From Candidatus Krumholzibacteriota bacterium (lineage in GTDB: Bacteria > Krumholzibacteriota > Krumholzibacteriia > Krumholzibacteriales > WJIX01): a stretch of 64,000 nucleotides of DNA. Under the pieces are notes generated by a model, which saw only the letters and a program-made list of their open reading frames with translations, was not told the origin of the DNA and searched no databases. A program made the position numbers and the translations under genes. Below are positions 48,614-57,505 of the stretch, one piece after another (the first letter of the stretch is position 1; each line of letters opens with the position of its first letter). The DNA lies in the NCBI GenBank assembly GCA_034520215.1, contig JAXHNR010000002.1:142060-206059 (forward strand). The letters run 5' to 3'.

Positions 48614-50074
48614 ATGAAACGGCCAACCCGAATTAACTGGCTCGAAGATGAAGATGTCGAACGTATAATAGGAGAAGCTATAGTTATCCTCGCCGAAACG
48701 GGCGTGTATATAGAGAATGAAGAAGTTCTGTCCATCGTAAGTGACGCAGGGATAAGAACCTGCGATTTCAGAGCCTTTATGCCGGAAGATGTGGTAAGAA
48801 ACGCGGTAGAATCCGCGCCGGAAAGAGTAACTGTTTATAACAGGCTGGGAAAACCCGCGATGGATCTCGGCGGAAGTAGTCTAAATTTTAATCCGGGGTC
48901 CTCGGCCGTTCAGATACTTCGGCATGGTTCAAACAGGACGGAGGTGCCTGACAGCGGAGACCTGGTAAGATTTGCCATACTTACGGATTACCTCGAGGCT
49001 TACGATGCCCAAAGCACAGCTCTTGTGCCGGGCGATGTGCCGCAGGCGATAGCCGACAGATACAGACTCTACTTAGCGCTGAAGTTTTCCCCAAAACCCG
49101 TGGTTACCGGAACATTCAGCCTCGACGGCTTTGAACCTATGAATGATATGCTGAGGGCGGCTGCCGGGGGAGAAAAAGAATTAAGGGCCGGGCCAATCGC
49201 GGTTTTTGACTGCTGTCCTACATCGCCTCTTTTGTGGAGTGACCTGACTGCCGGCAATCTGGTAGATTGCGCCAGGGCGGGGATTCCGGCTCAAATCGTT
49301 CCAATGCCTCTTGCAGGAGCCACTTCCCCCGTTACTCTGGCGGGGACGATCACTCAGCAGTGCGCGGAAAATCTAAGCGGCATAGTGATCAATCAAATTG
49401 CCGCGCCCGGCGCTCCGGTTATATACGGAGGGTCTCCGGCATGTTTCGATATGAGGAAAGGAACGACGCCGATGGGAGCTGTTGAAACACAGATTATAGG
49501 CGGAGCCGCGGCTCAAATTGCTGAATGTCTGGGGTTGCCGTCGCACGCCTATATGGCTCTGAGCGACTCAAAGGCCGTTGACTATCAGGCGGGTATGGAG
49601 ACGGCAATGAGCGCGGTTATCGCGGCTTTCAGCGGAGTAAATAATGTTTCGGGTCCGGGAATGCATAACTTCCAGACCTGCCAGAGCATGGAAAAACTCG
49701 TGCTGGACCATGAGGTCTGCATGATGGCGAAGAGATTAAGGGAAGGCATTAGAATAGATGGCTCGGGAAGCGCGAAAGAGATTATTGAAGAGGGGATAAG
49801 GAAAAAGACATTCCTGTCACTTGAAAACACCCTGAAATTCTACCGCGAGGTAACATATTTTCCAGACAGTGTTATCGACCGGACCATGGGGGATAGTGAA
49901 GGTGATGTCAGCGAAGGGGATATAATAGAGAGAGCTTCGGAAAGAGTGAAGGAAATCCTCAGATCCCACCGGCCTGTTCCGCTCGAAGAGGAAAAATCCA
50001 GGGCCATAGAAGAAATTATGACGCGGGAAGCGGAAAAAAGCGGAATGGACAACCTTCCGGAATTGCGGGATTGA
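48614..50074 (+). CDS. MttB family methyltransferase (non-pyrrolysine)
   Basis: A 486-residue TIM-barrel methyltransferase of the trimethylamine methyltransferase (MttB) family. Family features include NFNPGSSAVQIL (about 94), GTFSLDGFEPM, CPTSPLLW, PLAGATSPVTLAG and QPxxA-type segments. The frame contains no internal TAG, so it lacks pyrrolysine and belongs with the MtgB-like subgroup, which demethylates quaternary amines such as glycine betaine. The actual substrate cannot be read from the sequence. It ends the corrinoid cluster. Confidence 0.87.
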   Translation: MKRPTRINWLEDEDVERIIGEAIVILAETGVYIENEEVLSIVSDAGIRTCDFRAFMPEDVVRNAVESAPERVTVYNRLGKPAMDLGGSSLNFNPGSSAVQILRHGSNRTEVPDSGDLVRFAILTDYLEAYDAQSTALVPGDVPQAIADRYRLYLALKFSPKPVVTGTFSLDGFEPMNDMLRAAAGGEKELRAGPIAVFDCCPTSPLLWSDLTAGNLVDCARAGIPAQIVPMPLAGATSPVTLAGTITQQCAENLSGIVINQIAAPGAPVIYGGSPACFDMRKGTTPMGAVETQIIGGAAAQIAECLGLPSHAYMALSDSKAVDYQAGMETAMSAVIAAFSGVNNVSGPGMHNFQTCQSMEKLVLDHEVCMMAKRLREGIRIDGSGSAKEIIEEGIRKKTFLSLENTLKFYREVTYFPDSVIDRTMGDSEGDVSEGDIIERASERVKEILRSHRPVPLEEEKSRAIEEIMTREAEKSGMDNLPELRD

Positions 50075-50110
50075 GCGGGGAATTTTAAAGAAGAGAAGTG
50101 ACGGGAAGAC

Positions 50111-51010
50111 TTATTTGATTTCCATCATTTTTTCGATAGCGTTTCTGGCTCCTCGGGCGATCTTCTCGGGCACGGTAACGACAGGCCCTAAGGTTTTAAG
50201 CGAAAGAAGAAGTTTTTCCGGTGTAATTTTCTTCATGTTCCTGCAGACAGCGCCGGAAAAAGCCGGAATGAAATTCTTGCCGGGGTAGATCGTTTTCAAC
50301 CGGTAGACCATGCCAGTTTCCGTTCCGACAATAAATGTGTCCGAGTCGCTGTCTCCGGCGAAACGTATCATGCCCCCGGTGCCGAGAACGACATCTGATT
50401 CCTTTATAATTTCGGGCGGAACCTCGGGATGAACCATAACCACGGATTCCGGATACTCCTTTTTTAGTTCCCTTATTCTGTCAGCTGAAAACATCTGGTG
50501 AACTATGCAGTACCCGTCCCAGAGGATGAGGTCCCGTTCCGCCTGCGCGGAAACCCAGGAGCCGAGATTTCTATCAGGTCCGAAAATAATTTCCCTGCTT
50601 TTGGGGATTGAATTTACCACTTCAAGCGCGTTTGCCGACGTGCAGCATATATCGGTTTCCGCCTTAACTTCAGCGGTAGAGTTAACATAAGTTACTACAA
50701 CCGCGTCGGGATGCTTCAGTTTCAGTTTCCGGAGGGCTTCAGGCGTCACCATATCCGCGAGAGGGCATCCGGCTTTGGGGTCGGGAATAATAATTTTTTT
50801 ATCCGGCGACAGAATAGCCGCGGTTTCGGCCATAAACAGTACGCCGCAGAAAATAATAATATCCGCGTCAAGATCCCTGGCTCTGCGGCTTAAAGCGAGA
50901 GAATCTCCCATATGGTCCGCTATGTCCTGAATCTCGGGAATCTGATAGTTGTGTGCGAGGATGCTGACGCCTTTTTTCTTCTTCAGATCGAGAATTTCTT
51001 CTTTAATCAT
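50111..51010 (-). CDS. nadA: Quinolinate synthase
   Basis: A 299-residue NadA that condenses iminoaspartate with dihydroxyacetone phosphate to quinolinate in NAD synthesis. The three [4Fe-4S] cysteines are seen in IIFCGVLFMAE, ICCTSANA and GAVCRNM, and HNYQIPEIQDIADHMGDS marks the N-terminal domain. This is the short archaeal/Thermotoga-type length. It is convergent with the mttB-like gene and has no nadB or nadC nearby. Confidence 0.95.
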   Translation of the reverse strand: MIKEEILDLKKKKGVSILAHNYQIPEIQDIADHMGDSLALSRRARDLDADIIIFCGVLFMAETAAILSPDKKIIIPDPKAGCPLADMVTPEALRKLKLKHPDAVVVTYVNSTAEVKAETDICCTSANALEVVNSIPKSREIIFGPDRNLGSWVSAQAERDLILWDGYCIVHQMFSADRIRELKKEYPESVVMVHPEVPPEIIKESDVVLGTGGMIRFAGDSDSDTFIVGTETGMVYRLKTIYPGKNFIPAFSGAVCRNMKKITPEKLLLSLKTLGPVVTVPEKIARGARNAIEKMMEIK

Positions 51011-51352
51011 TACTGATATTCCTTTCAGGCAAAATGTTCGCCGGCAGCTGACAGGTCACGGAGATTAAAAGATATTAAGTGTTGATTTACAAGAACAAAT
51101 TCTCAATTTTTCCGTTTGAACAGATGTTTTTAATGTTTCATTGTAGAGAAAGCACAGGATGAGAAAAAAAGAAAAAGAAGATTTTTATGGAATTATCGGC
51201 CGCGATTTGTTTATAATAAGTAATGGGTATGCCGGAATATAGTTTGGTATGATAATAACGGATGCCGGATAGAATTCAAATACTGGAATATTGTCCCGTT
51301 CCCGCAGGTTTGAAATATCGGGAGGGGGCTGTTTTTATTACTGGAGGATTAG
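51011..51352. other. Intergenic region upstream of the DUF1573 gene, no gene seen
   Basis: This AT-rich 342-bp divergent gap holds a TATAAT-like element near 51215 and a GGAGG ribosome site before the ATG at 51353. A 27-codon open frame at about 51159 has no convincing ribosome site and is not called. Confidence 0.4.
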
Positions 51353-52405
51353 ATGAAGTTTTTTATTAAATTATCCGTTTTTTCAGCGGCCGCGGTTCTT
51401 GTTTTTACTTCCTTTTCGGCTGCTTTCTGCGCGGATGAGAAATCGGACAACCCCGTCTTCTATGTTCAAGAGAGGGAAGTTGATGTAGGAGAAGTATATG
51501 AAGAAAAAAATGTGACTTATGATTTTATCGTGGAGAACCACGGCCAGGGAGAGCTGCATATTAACAGAGTTAAAGCCGGTTGAGGATGTTCCGCGGCCGA
51601 TTATGATAAGGTCATCCTTCCCGGGGAGGAAGGAAAAATAAAGACAGTAATCAATACAAGAAGTTTCAGCGGTTATTTTAACAAGAGTTTTACGGTATAT
51701 ACGAATGACCCTGAGAATAAACAGGTGCGGCTGAAAGTAAAAGGCAATATAAAAACGATATTCAAACTCTCAAGACCTGTTTCGATAACGGGGTTTATGG
51801 GTGAAAACCTCAAGCTCAAGACTATCGTTACGAACCTGCTTGTAGAGCCCGTTCATATAGAGGATTTATACTGGGATGAGAGCGCCGACGAAGCCCTTAA
51901 GGAAAAACTCGGAGTCCAGCTCGAAGAGATCGAAAAGGGAAAGAAATACGCTATAGTTTTTGACGATAAAGAACCGTTTGAGCCGGGAACCTATGCCGGA
52001 GCTTTTATTCTCAAAACAGATTTTGATAAGGTAAAGGAAAAGAATATTAATGTAAGGGTAGTAATCAACGCCGAAGTAAGAGCGTATCCGGAAAGGCTGA
52101 TTCTGCCCGAGATGTTGATTCCCGAAGGGACAACCAGAAGTTTCAACAAACTGGTAAGAATTGTAGCTATGAGGGGCGACTCTTTAAAAATTCTCAAGGT
52201 CGTTCCGAGTAGAGAAGATATAGTAACAAATGTCAAAGAAGTCAGGCCCGGAAAAATGTACCGCTGTAAACTTACTATAAGGCCGGAGAGTGAAACGGGA
52301 GAATATCACGGATATCTGACATTTTTTACCAATTATGAAAACTATGAAGAAATCAAGGTTGAAATTCTTGGAAGCGTGAGAGTTATGCCCGCAGGAAAAG
52401 ATTAG
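51353..52405 (+). CDS. Exported DUF1573 protein with in-frame TGA: predicted selenoprotein
   Basis: A 350-residue protein if TGA at 51581-51583 is read as selenocysteine (residue 77). A signal peptide (about 1-27, ending SFSAAFCA) is followed by a DUF1573 Ig-like domain (about 35-122). The family motif, normally SCGCT, here reads GUGCS, followed on script by LPGEEGKIKTVINT and FSGYFNKSFTVYTNDPE. Reading after the TGA continues in the same frame for 273 codons without disruption. Further Ig-like repeats fill the rest (about 130-345). A sequencing error or pseudogene is possible but unlikely. It is followed by a thioredoxin-like gene. Confidence 0.82.
51582..51634 (+). promoter_or_regulatory. 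Candidate bacterial SECIS hairpins behind the TGA
   Basis: Two overlapping, mutually exclusive stems lie directly after the TGA. One pairs GAGGATG (51582-51588) with CATCCTT (51613-51619). The other pairs TCCTTCC (51615-51621) with GGAAGGA (51628-51634) around the loop CGGGGA. The second loop lies about 38 nt from the TGA, at the outer edge of the usual bacterial SECIS distance. A small AAGG-UCAU-CCUU hairpin at 51608-51619 is a third option. None reproduces the E. coli fdhF element. Confidence 0.4.
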
Positions 52406-52569
52406 GGAACGCTCTGTCGGCTGCCGGACGGGAGTATTCGGACAAGTCGTAATTTCTTCGAACTCTAAAGCGTAAAATGCCTTCCGGTCAATCGATGCAG
52501 GTCAACCCTTTTTTGAGCAGAGGCTGTAAGTTTTCAGTTGTTATTTTTAAACTTGGTAAAGGAAATGGA

Positions 52570-53541
52570 ATGAACAAGAGAATCATAAACTATTTAAAAC
52601 CACTTCTTATATTTGCCTCGGTAGTTATGTTGATTAATCCGGGTCTATCTATGGCGGCCGATTCCGGGGATCAGAAAGAGGTGAGCTCTGAATCATCAGC
52701 CGGGGAAGAATTTCAAAAGGTCGTGACTGCTATAAGGAGTAAAAACCGGACTATGGAGCCTGAGCAGGCGGCGGAGTTTTCAGAAGAAAAGCTCGCTGAG
52801 TTTATAGAAAAATATCCCGACAGTCCCGAAGCGGTGCAGGCAAGAATGGGTATAGGGCAGATCTATTTAGGTGTCGGGAATAGCAAAAAGGCTATAGAGC
52901 AGTTTAAGATGACATTAGAAGGTGATATAACCCTGTCAGAAGATAATATAAAGGCGGCGCGCTGGTTTTTGTCCAAAGCCTACCTGAAAAACGAGGATTT
53001 TGATAAGGCGGAAGAACTTCTAAAAAAAATAGCCGGGGAGGCGGAAGGATCAGATGAAAAAATGCTCGCGGCGGCGCGCAACGACCTGGAGAGAATAGAG
53101 ACACTTAAAAAACTTACTGTAGGATCTCCCGCTATTTCTTTTCCGGATACAACCAGGGATATTTCCGGCGAAAATATATCGCTGAAGGAGTTTAAGGGAA
53201 AAGTGGTTCTTCTTGATTTCTGGGCAACCTGGTGCCAGCCCTGTATGATCGAAATGCCGAATGTAATAAAGACCTATAATAAGTATCACGATCAGGGTTT
53301 TGAAATCATAGGTATTTCACTCGACAAAGATATTGATAAGTTAAAGGGGTATATCAAAGAAAATGATATAAGCTGGCGGCAGATATTCGGAGGATATTGG
53401 AAGGCTCCGATTGCCGGAATATACGCTGTGAACTCTATTCCATCAACCTTTCTTATAGGAACCGACGGCGCGATAATAGCCAAAAATATGAGGGGAGATG
53501 AGCTGGAAGAAGCTGTCAGAAAAGGTTTAGGTAAGGAATAG
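52570..53541 (+). CDS. Exported TPR and TlpA/ResA-like thioredoxin protein
   Basis: The start is set at the ATG 52570 (MNKRIINYLKPLL), giving 323 residues with a signal peptide (about 8-28); the frame extends further upstream without support. Residues about 40-160 form tetratricopeptide repeats (YPDSPEAVQARMGIGQIYL, DITLSEDNIKAARWFLSKAYL). The C-terminal half is a TlpA/ResA thioredoxin fold with active site FWATWCQPCMIEM and cis-Pro in NSIPSTFLIG. It acts as a periplasmic thiol reductase and may reduce the Sec-Gly-Cys centre of the gene before it; that pairing is inferred. Confidence 0.88.
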   Translation: MNKRIINYLKPLLIFASVVMLINPGLSMAADSGDQKEVSSESSAGEEFQKVVTAIRSKNRTMEPEQAAEFSEEKLAEFIEKYPDSPEAVQARMGIGQIYLGVGNSKKAIEQFKMTLEGDITLSEDNIKAARWFLSKAYLKNEDFDKAEELLKKIAGEAEGSDEKMLAAARNDLERIETLKKLTVGSPAISFPDTTRDISGENISLKEFKGKVVLLDFWATWCQPCMIEMPNVIKTYNKYHDQGFEIIGISLDKDIDKLKGYIKENDISWRQIFGGYWKAPIAGIYAVNSIPSTFLIGTDGAIIAKNMRGDELEEAVRKGLGKE

Positions 53542-53583
53542 GAAAACAACAAACGTCCGTTATTCAAAAAACAGTGTTTATTT

Positions 53584-53601
53584 GGCCCCCCATGGGGGGG
53601 C
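53584..53601. terminator. GC palindrome between convergent genes
   Basis: A C6-AT-G7 palindrome lies in the 75-bp gap between the thioredoxin gene and iorB. Its turn is very tight and no long T-run follows, so terminator function is uncertain. Confidence 0.3.
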
Positions 53602-53616
53602 TTGAAAAATTCTGAA

Positions 53617-54201
53617 TCAGTTTTTTAGTTCTCTTCCCGCCAAGAACGCCTTTTTGTTGATTTCTCCGGTTCCCTTCGGCGCCATTCGTTGAATGACTTC
53701 AATCCATTTTTCTTCTTTCAGATCGAGCGATTGCGAGAGGACGCCGAGCATAATGGTGTTTACAAGTCTCACGTTGCCGAGGCTTTTTGCCAATTTAAAC
53801 GCGTCTATAATTCTGGCGCCCTCGTTCTTCTTTTTGATTGCTTCTCCAGGGGCGTCCGGGTATGAGAAGTTACCTGTGCTTACGATTGTAGGTATGATCT
53901 TCTGGTTATTGACGATTGTTACGCCGTCTTTTTTACATTGACCTGTCCAGCGAAGCCCCTCGGCGAGTTCAAACGCGAGAACAGCGTCGGCTTCACCTTC
54001 AGGGATAAGCGGCGAAAAGACCTCTTTGCCGAAACGGACATGGCTGGTAACTATGCCGCCTCGCTGAGACATCCCGTGAACTTCACTCTTTTTAGCGTCT
54101 AGGCCGCTTGATTTAGCTACTTCGGACAGGATCTCACTGGCGAGAAGGACCCCCTGCCCTCCTACGCCGACTATTAGAATATTTGTCGCTGCGTTTTTCA
54201 T
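53617..54201 (-). CDS. iorB: Indolepyruvate:ferredoxin oxidoreductase beta subunit
   Basis: A 194-residue gamma-type 2-oxoacid oxidoreductase subunit: VGVGGQGVLLASEILSEVA at residue 11, EVHGMSQRGGIVTSHVRFG and GEADAVLAFELAEGLR. With IorA it oxidises aryl-pyruvates from aromatic amino acids to acyl-CoA, reducing ferredoxin. It starts 23 bp after iorA stops. Confidence 0.93.
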   Translation of the reverse strand: MKNAATNILIVGVGGQGVLLASEILSEVAKSSGLDAKKSEVHGMSQRGGIVTSHVRFGKEVFSPLIPEGEADAVLAFELAEGLRWTGQCKKDGVTIVNNQKIIPTIVSTGNFSYPDAPGEAIKKKNEGARIIDAFKLAKSLGNVRLVNTIMLGVLSQSLDLKEEKWIEVIQRMAPKGTGEINKKAFLAGRELKN

Positions 54202-54224
54202 TGTGTTTCCTTTCTTTTTCCCTG

Positions 54225-55997
54225 TTATGATTTGTCCTCAACGATTGCTTCGGAGGGACAGACTTTCGCGCAAATCCCGCAGCCCGTGCACATCGCCGGA
54301 TCAATTGCCGGAATGGGCTTACCCTTGTCGTTTGTCGCGCCGGAACCGGATATAGCGGGGCATCCCACACTAAAGCAGACTCCGCAGGCTATACATTTGT
54401 CAGTGTCAATCCTGAAGGGCTCGTCTTTTATTTTTCGCGGAAACAGCATGCAGGGTCTGTTGGTGATGACAACTGAGACAGCATCCCGGTCTATTTCCTC
54501 TTTTAGAGTATTGTAAGTTTCATCTATATCGTATGGATCCACGGTCTTTACATTCTCGACGCCGAGGGACCCGCAAAGATCAGATAGGTTGATTGCTTTA
54601 GTATCGCCGCCCATTAGAGTTTTAGATGTTGCCGGGTTATCCTGCCCGCCGGTCATCGCGGTTATCCTGTTGTCGGCAATGATTACAGTAATTGAAGAAT
54701 TGTTGTATACGGCGCTCGCGAGAGAGGTCATTCCACTGTGAAGAAAAGTGCTGTCTCCGAGGAGAGCGACGGCCTTCTTGCTGGTTTTGCCGGCTTTTTC
54801 AATGCCCATAGCGTGGCCTATGGATGCTCCCATGCACAGGCATGTATCGATTTGGCTCAGCGGGGGAAGTGCCCCGAGAGTGTAGCATCCGATATCGCCG
54901 GTCGTGAACACCTTCAGCTTACGAAGCGCCACCATCAAACCTCTGTGAGGACAGCCGGGGCAAAGTACGGGGGGCCTGGGAAGCAGAGGCTCTTCTTTTT
55001 TGTCAGCAGAAGATGAGTCGGGTTCGAGCACACCCGCGTCGGCAAATCCCTTTCTTACCTTGGTTACATTGAGTTCGAGAAAATTTGTGAAATACTTTTT
55101 TCCCTCAACCTCGATGCCAGCGGCCCTTATCTGCTCTTCATAGAATGGTTCAAGTTCTTCGACTACAAAGAGGCGGTCCACTTCAGAGGCGAATTTTTTT
55201 ATCTTGTTTATTGGAAGGGGGTATCCCATACCCAGTTTAAGCACACTGGCTTCGGGAAGGGCGTCTCTGGTATGCTGATAAGCAATGCTGCCCGTGACAA
55301 CGCCCACATTTTTACCGTTCCATAATATTTTGTTAAGGCTGCTTTCTTCAGCGAATTCTTTCAATTTACTGAGTCTGTCGATGATTATGGAATGGCGTTT
55401 AGCGGCGTACGCGGGAACCATCACATATTTTTCAATGTTGCGTTCGAACCCCGGGTGGTCCACTGTGTTCCTTTTGCCTATCCGGACTACTCCTTTGGAA
55501 TGAGATATTCTGGTGGTTAATCTTAGAAGAACGGGTGTGTCGAATTTTTCGCTAATTTCAAAAGCGTCCTTGACGAAATCTTTTGCTTCCTGGCTGTCAG
55601 AGGGTTCAAGCACGGGGATAGAAGCGAATTTTCCATAAAACCGGTTATCCTGTTCGTTCTGAGACGAATGCATGCCCGGATCATCCGCGCTGACTATAAT
55701 CAGCCCCGCGCCGACACCTGTATAGGATAAAGTCATCAGAGGGTCCGCGGCCACATTAAGGCCGACATGTTTCATTACGGCTATTGACCTTGCACCCCCA
55801 TAACTCGCTCCAACTGCGGTTTCAAGCGCCACCTTTTCGTTGGGCGCCCACTCTGAATAAAGATCGTCCTTGAAGAATTTGCCCATTACCTGCATGATCT
55901 CGGTACTGGGAGTTCCCGGATAAGCCGAGGCAAACTCCCCTCCATATTCGTAGAAACCACGGGCGAGGGCTTCGTTGCCGGCAAGAAGCATTTCCAT
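54225..55997 (-). CDS. iorA: Indolepyruvate:ferredoxin oxidoreductase alpha subunit
   Basis: A 590-residue IorA from the ATG at 55997 (AGGAGGA upstream). An N-terminal pyrimidine-binding domain (YPGTPSTEIMQ, KHVGLNVAADP) is followed by the thiamine-diphosphate domain with CPGCPHRGLM, GDIGCYTLG and GDSTFLHSG. The C-terminal ferredoxin domain carries two clusters: CIACGVCFSVGC and CTGCGICAKVC. The first is CxxCxxCxxxxxC spaced, as in other IorA proteins. It indicates anaerobic amino-acid fermentation. Confidence 0.95.
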   Translation of the reverse strand: MEMLLAGNEALARGFYEYGGEFASAYPGTPSTEIMQVMGKFFKDDLYSEWAPNEKVALETAVGASYGGARSIAVMKHVGLNVAADPLMTLSYTGVGAGLIIVSADDPGMHSSQNEQDNRFYGKFASIPVLEPSDSQEAKDFVKDAFEISEKFDTPVLLRLTTRISHSKGVVRIGKRNTVDHPGFERNIEKYVMVPAYAAKRHSIIIDRLSKLKEFAEESSLNKILWNGKNVGVVTGSIAYQHTRDALPEASVLKLGMGYPLPINKIKKFASEVDRLFVVEELEPFYEEQIRAAGIEVEGKKYFTNFLELNVTKVRKGFADAGVLEPDSSSADKKEEPLLPRPPVLCPGCPHRGLMVALRKLKVFTTGDIGCYTLGALPPLSQIDTCLCMGASIGHAMGIEKAGKTSKKAVALLGDSTFLHSGMTSLASAVYNNSSITVIIADNRITAMTGGQDNPATSKTLMGGDTKAINLSDLCGSLGVENVKTVDPYDIDETYNTLKEEIDRDAVSVVITNRPCMLFPRKIKDEPFRIDTDKCIACGVCFSVGCPAISGSGATNDKGKPIPAIDPAMCTGCGICAKVCPSEAIVEDKS

Positions 55998-56183
55998 ATT
56001 GGATTCCTCCTGAAGGATTGAAATTATTGAAATTGTAAATAAAATCGGAAAAACGCGATTTTCAGTGTCTAAAATACACCGGTTTACGGAGAAATGCAAA
56101 CATTGTTTAAGTATGAAGGATTGACGGGCATCTTTCCCTTATTATAAATCGGAGGGGTCCGCGCCCGCGAATTGAAGGTACGG

Positions 56184-57254
56184 TCAAACCATAACTTCGG
56201 GAACCTCCATCTCCCCCATACTGAAAATACTCAGAAAAGCCTCGACAACATCAGGGTCGAATTCAGTCCCCTTGGCTCTGGCAATGTTTTCTTTAGCATC
56301 AAAAGGAGACATCGCCTTACGGTAAGGGCGGTCGCTTGTAAGGGCGTCATATACGTCGGCAACCGCTATGATACGCGCCTCCAGGGGTATATCTTTTCCA
56401 TGTGTCTCGTGATATCCCGAACCGTCGAATTTGTCGTGGTGGGCTAGAATTATCGGGATGATTCTAGAAAGCGGCCCCTCAACGGTATTCAGTATAGCGG
56501 CGCCCCTGTCGGCGTGACTTTTAACCTCCCGCTGCTCTTCCTGTGTCAGCCGGGAAGCCTTGTATAATATTGAGCGACTGACCTCGAGTTTTCCAAGGTC
56601 GTGAAGGAGGGAGGCCGCGCGGACATCTTCTATCTTTTCACGCGGCAGCCCCATCTGAGCAGCAATTTTAGCCGCATATACCGAGACGCGGTAGCAGTGA
56701 TTTTCAGTATACTTGTCTTTGGAGATAAATTGCCGCAGGATGTGCATAATTCCATGATACGCCTGGTTAAGTTCCCGCAGCCGCCGTTCGTGGCGTTCAT
56801 ACAGAGTGCCCATGGCGTAGGAGGTGACAATAAGTAAGGCGGCCCAAAGGGAGAGGTCGTACCAATGTCCTCCCGGGAGTTGAGATGAGAAATTCCGGCT
56901 GAATAAATCAGGTTTTAAGTAAGAGAGGAGGAATATAACAAGGGTGCTTGCAAAAGCTGTCAGCACGGAGTGCCGTCTTCCGTATACATAAGCGGCAAAA
57001 AGTGTCGGAAGGAAATAAAAACTCAGAACAATGCGGTTGGAGGTAACCGCGTAATTCATCAGTCCGGCCAAAAATATCAGGGAGAGGATAATCCACAATT
57101 CTTTGTTTACTTTTGCCAGATTCATTGCAAACTGAGATTTTGTATTAGTGTACCTTCCCGCGTTGGCGTAATTTCCTGCATAGGCTGTTGTTCCAATCGT
57201 TTCAGTATAATTATCGTTCCTGTTCCGCTTGTCTTCAGCTGATAAAAGAGACAT
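56184..57254 (-). CDS. Membrane HD-GYP domain phosphodiesterase-like protein
   Basis: 356 residues from the ATG at 57254 (GGAGGG upstream). Four hydrophobic segments at about residues 50-155 form a membrane sensor, then an HD-GYP domain (about 175-340). Metal motifs are HCYRVSVYAAKIA, SLLHDLGKLEV, HADRG, AHHDKFDGSGYHE and VADVYDALTSDRPYRK. The GYP triad reads GYH, so cyclic-di-GMP phosphodiesterase activity is likely but not certain. It is monocistronic, 228 bp upstream of iorA's end-to-start direction. Confidence 0.85.
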   Translation of the reverse strand: MSLLSAEDKRNRNDNYTETIGTTAYAGNYANAGRYTNTKSQFAMNLAKVNKELWIILSLIFLAGLMNYAVTSNRIVLSFYFLPTLFAAYVYGRRHSVLTAFASTLVIFLLSYLKPDLFSRNFSSQLPGGHWYDLSLWAALLIVTSYAMGTLYERHERRLRELNQAYHGIMHILRQFISKDKYTENHCYRVSVYAAKIAAQMGLPREKIEDVRAASLLHDLGKLEVSRSILYKASRLTQEEQREVKSHADRGAAILNTVEGPLSRIIPIILAHHDKFDGSGYHETHGKDIPLEARIIAVADVYDALTSDRPYRKAMSPFDAKENIARAKGTEFDPDVVEAFLSIFSMGEMEVPEVMV

Positions 57255-57505
57255 AATACCCTCCGGTTTATCTTGTATCGGCAAAATATGAGAATCAAAG
57301 AGGAATTTTAGCAAAAAACATACCTGATTCGGAGTTCCGCGGCGCGTAATTGAAAAAATCGGTAAATGTGAACACCGGTTGTCACGGCCGGAAACGGTGA
57401 CCAGCCCGATCTTCATCGAGTATCTTCAGAGGTTTCTTCGAAAGCTGTTGTTTTAGTAGTTGTAAAGAAGGATCGTTGACGGCAAGTATATCAGGCTTAT
57501 AAGCA

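Noticed and set aside
48614-50074. Pyrrolysine-containing trimethylamine methyltransferase
   Set aside because: The frame has no internal TAG codon, so it is a non-pyrrolysine family member.
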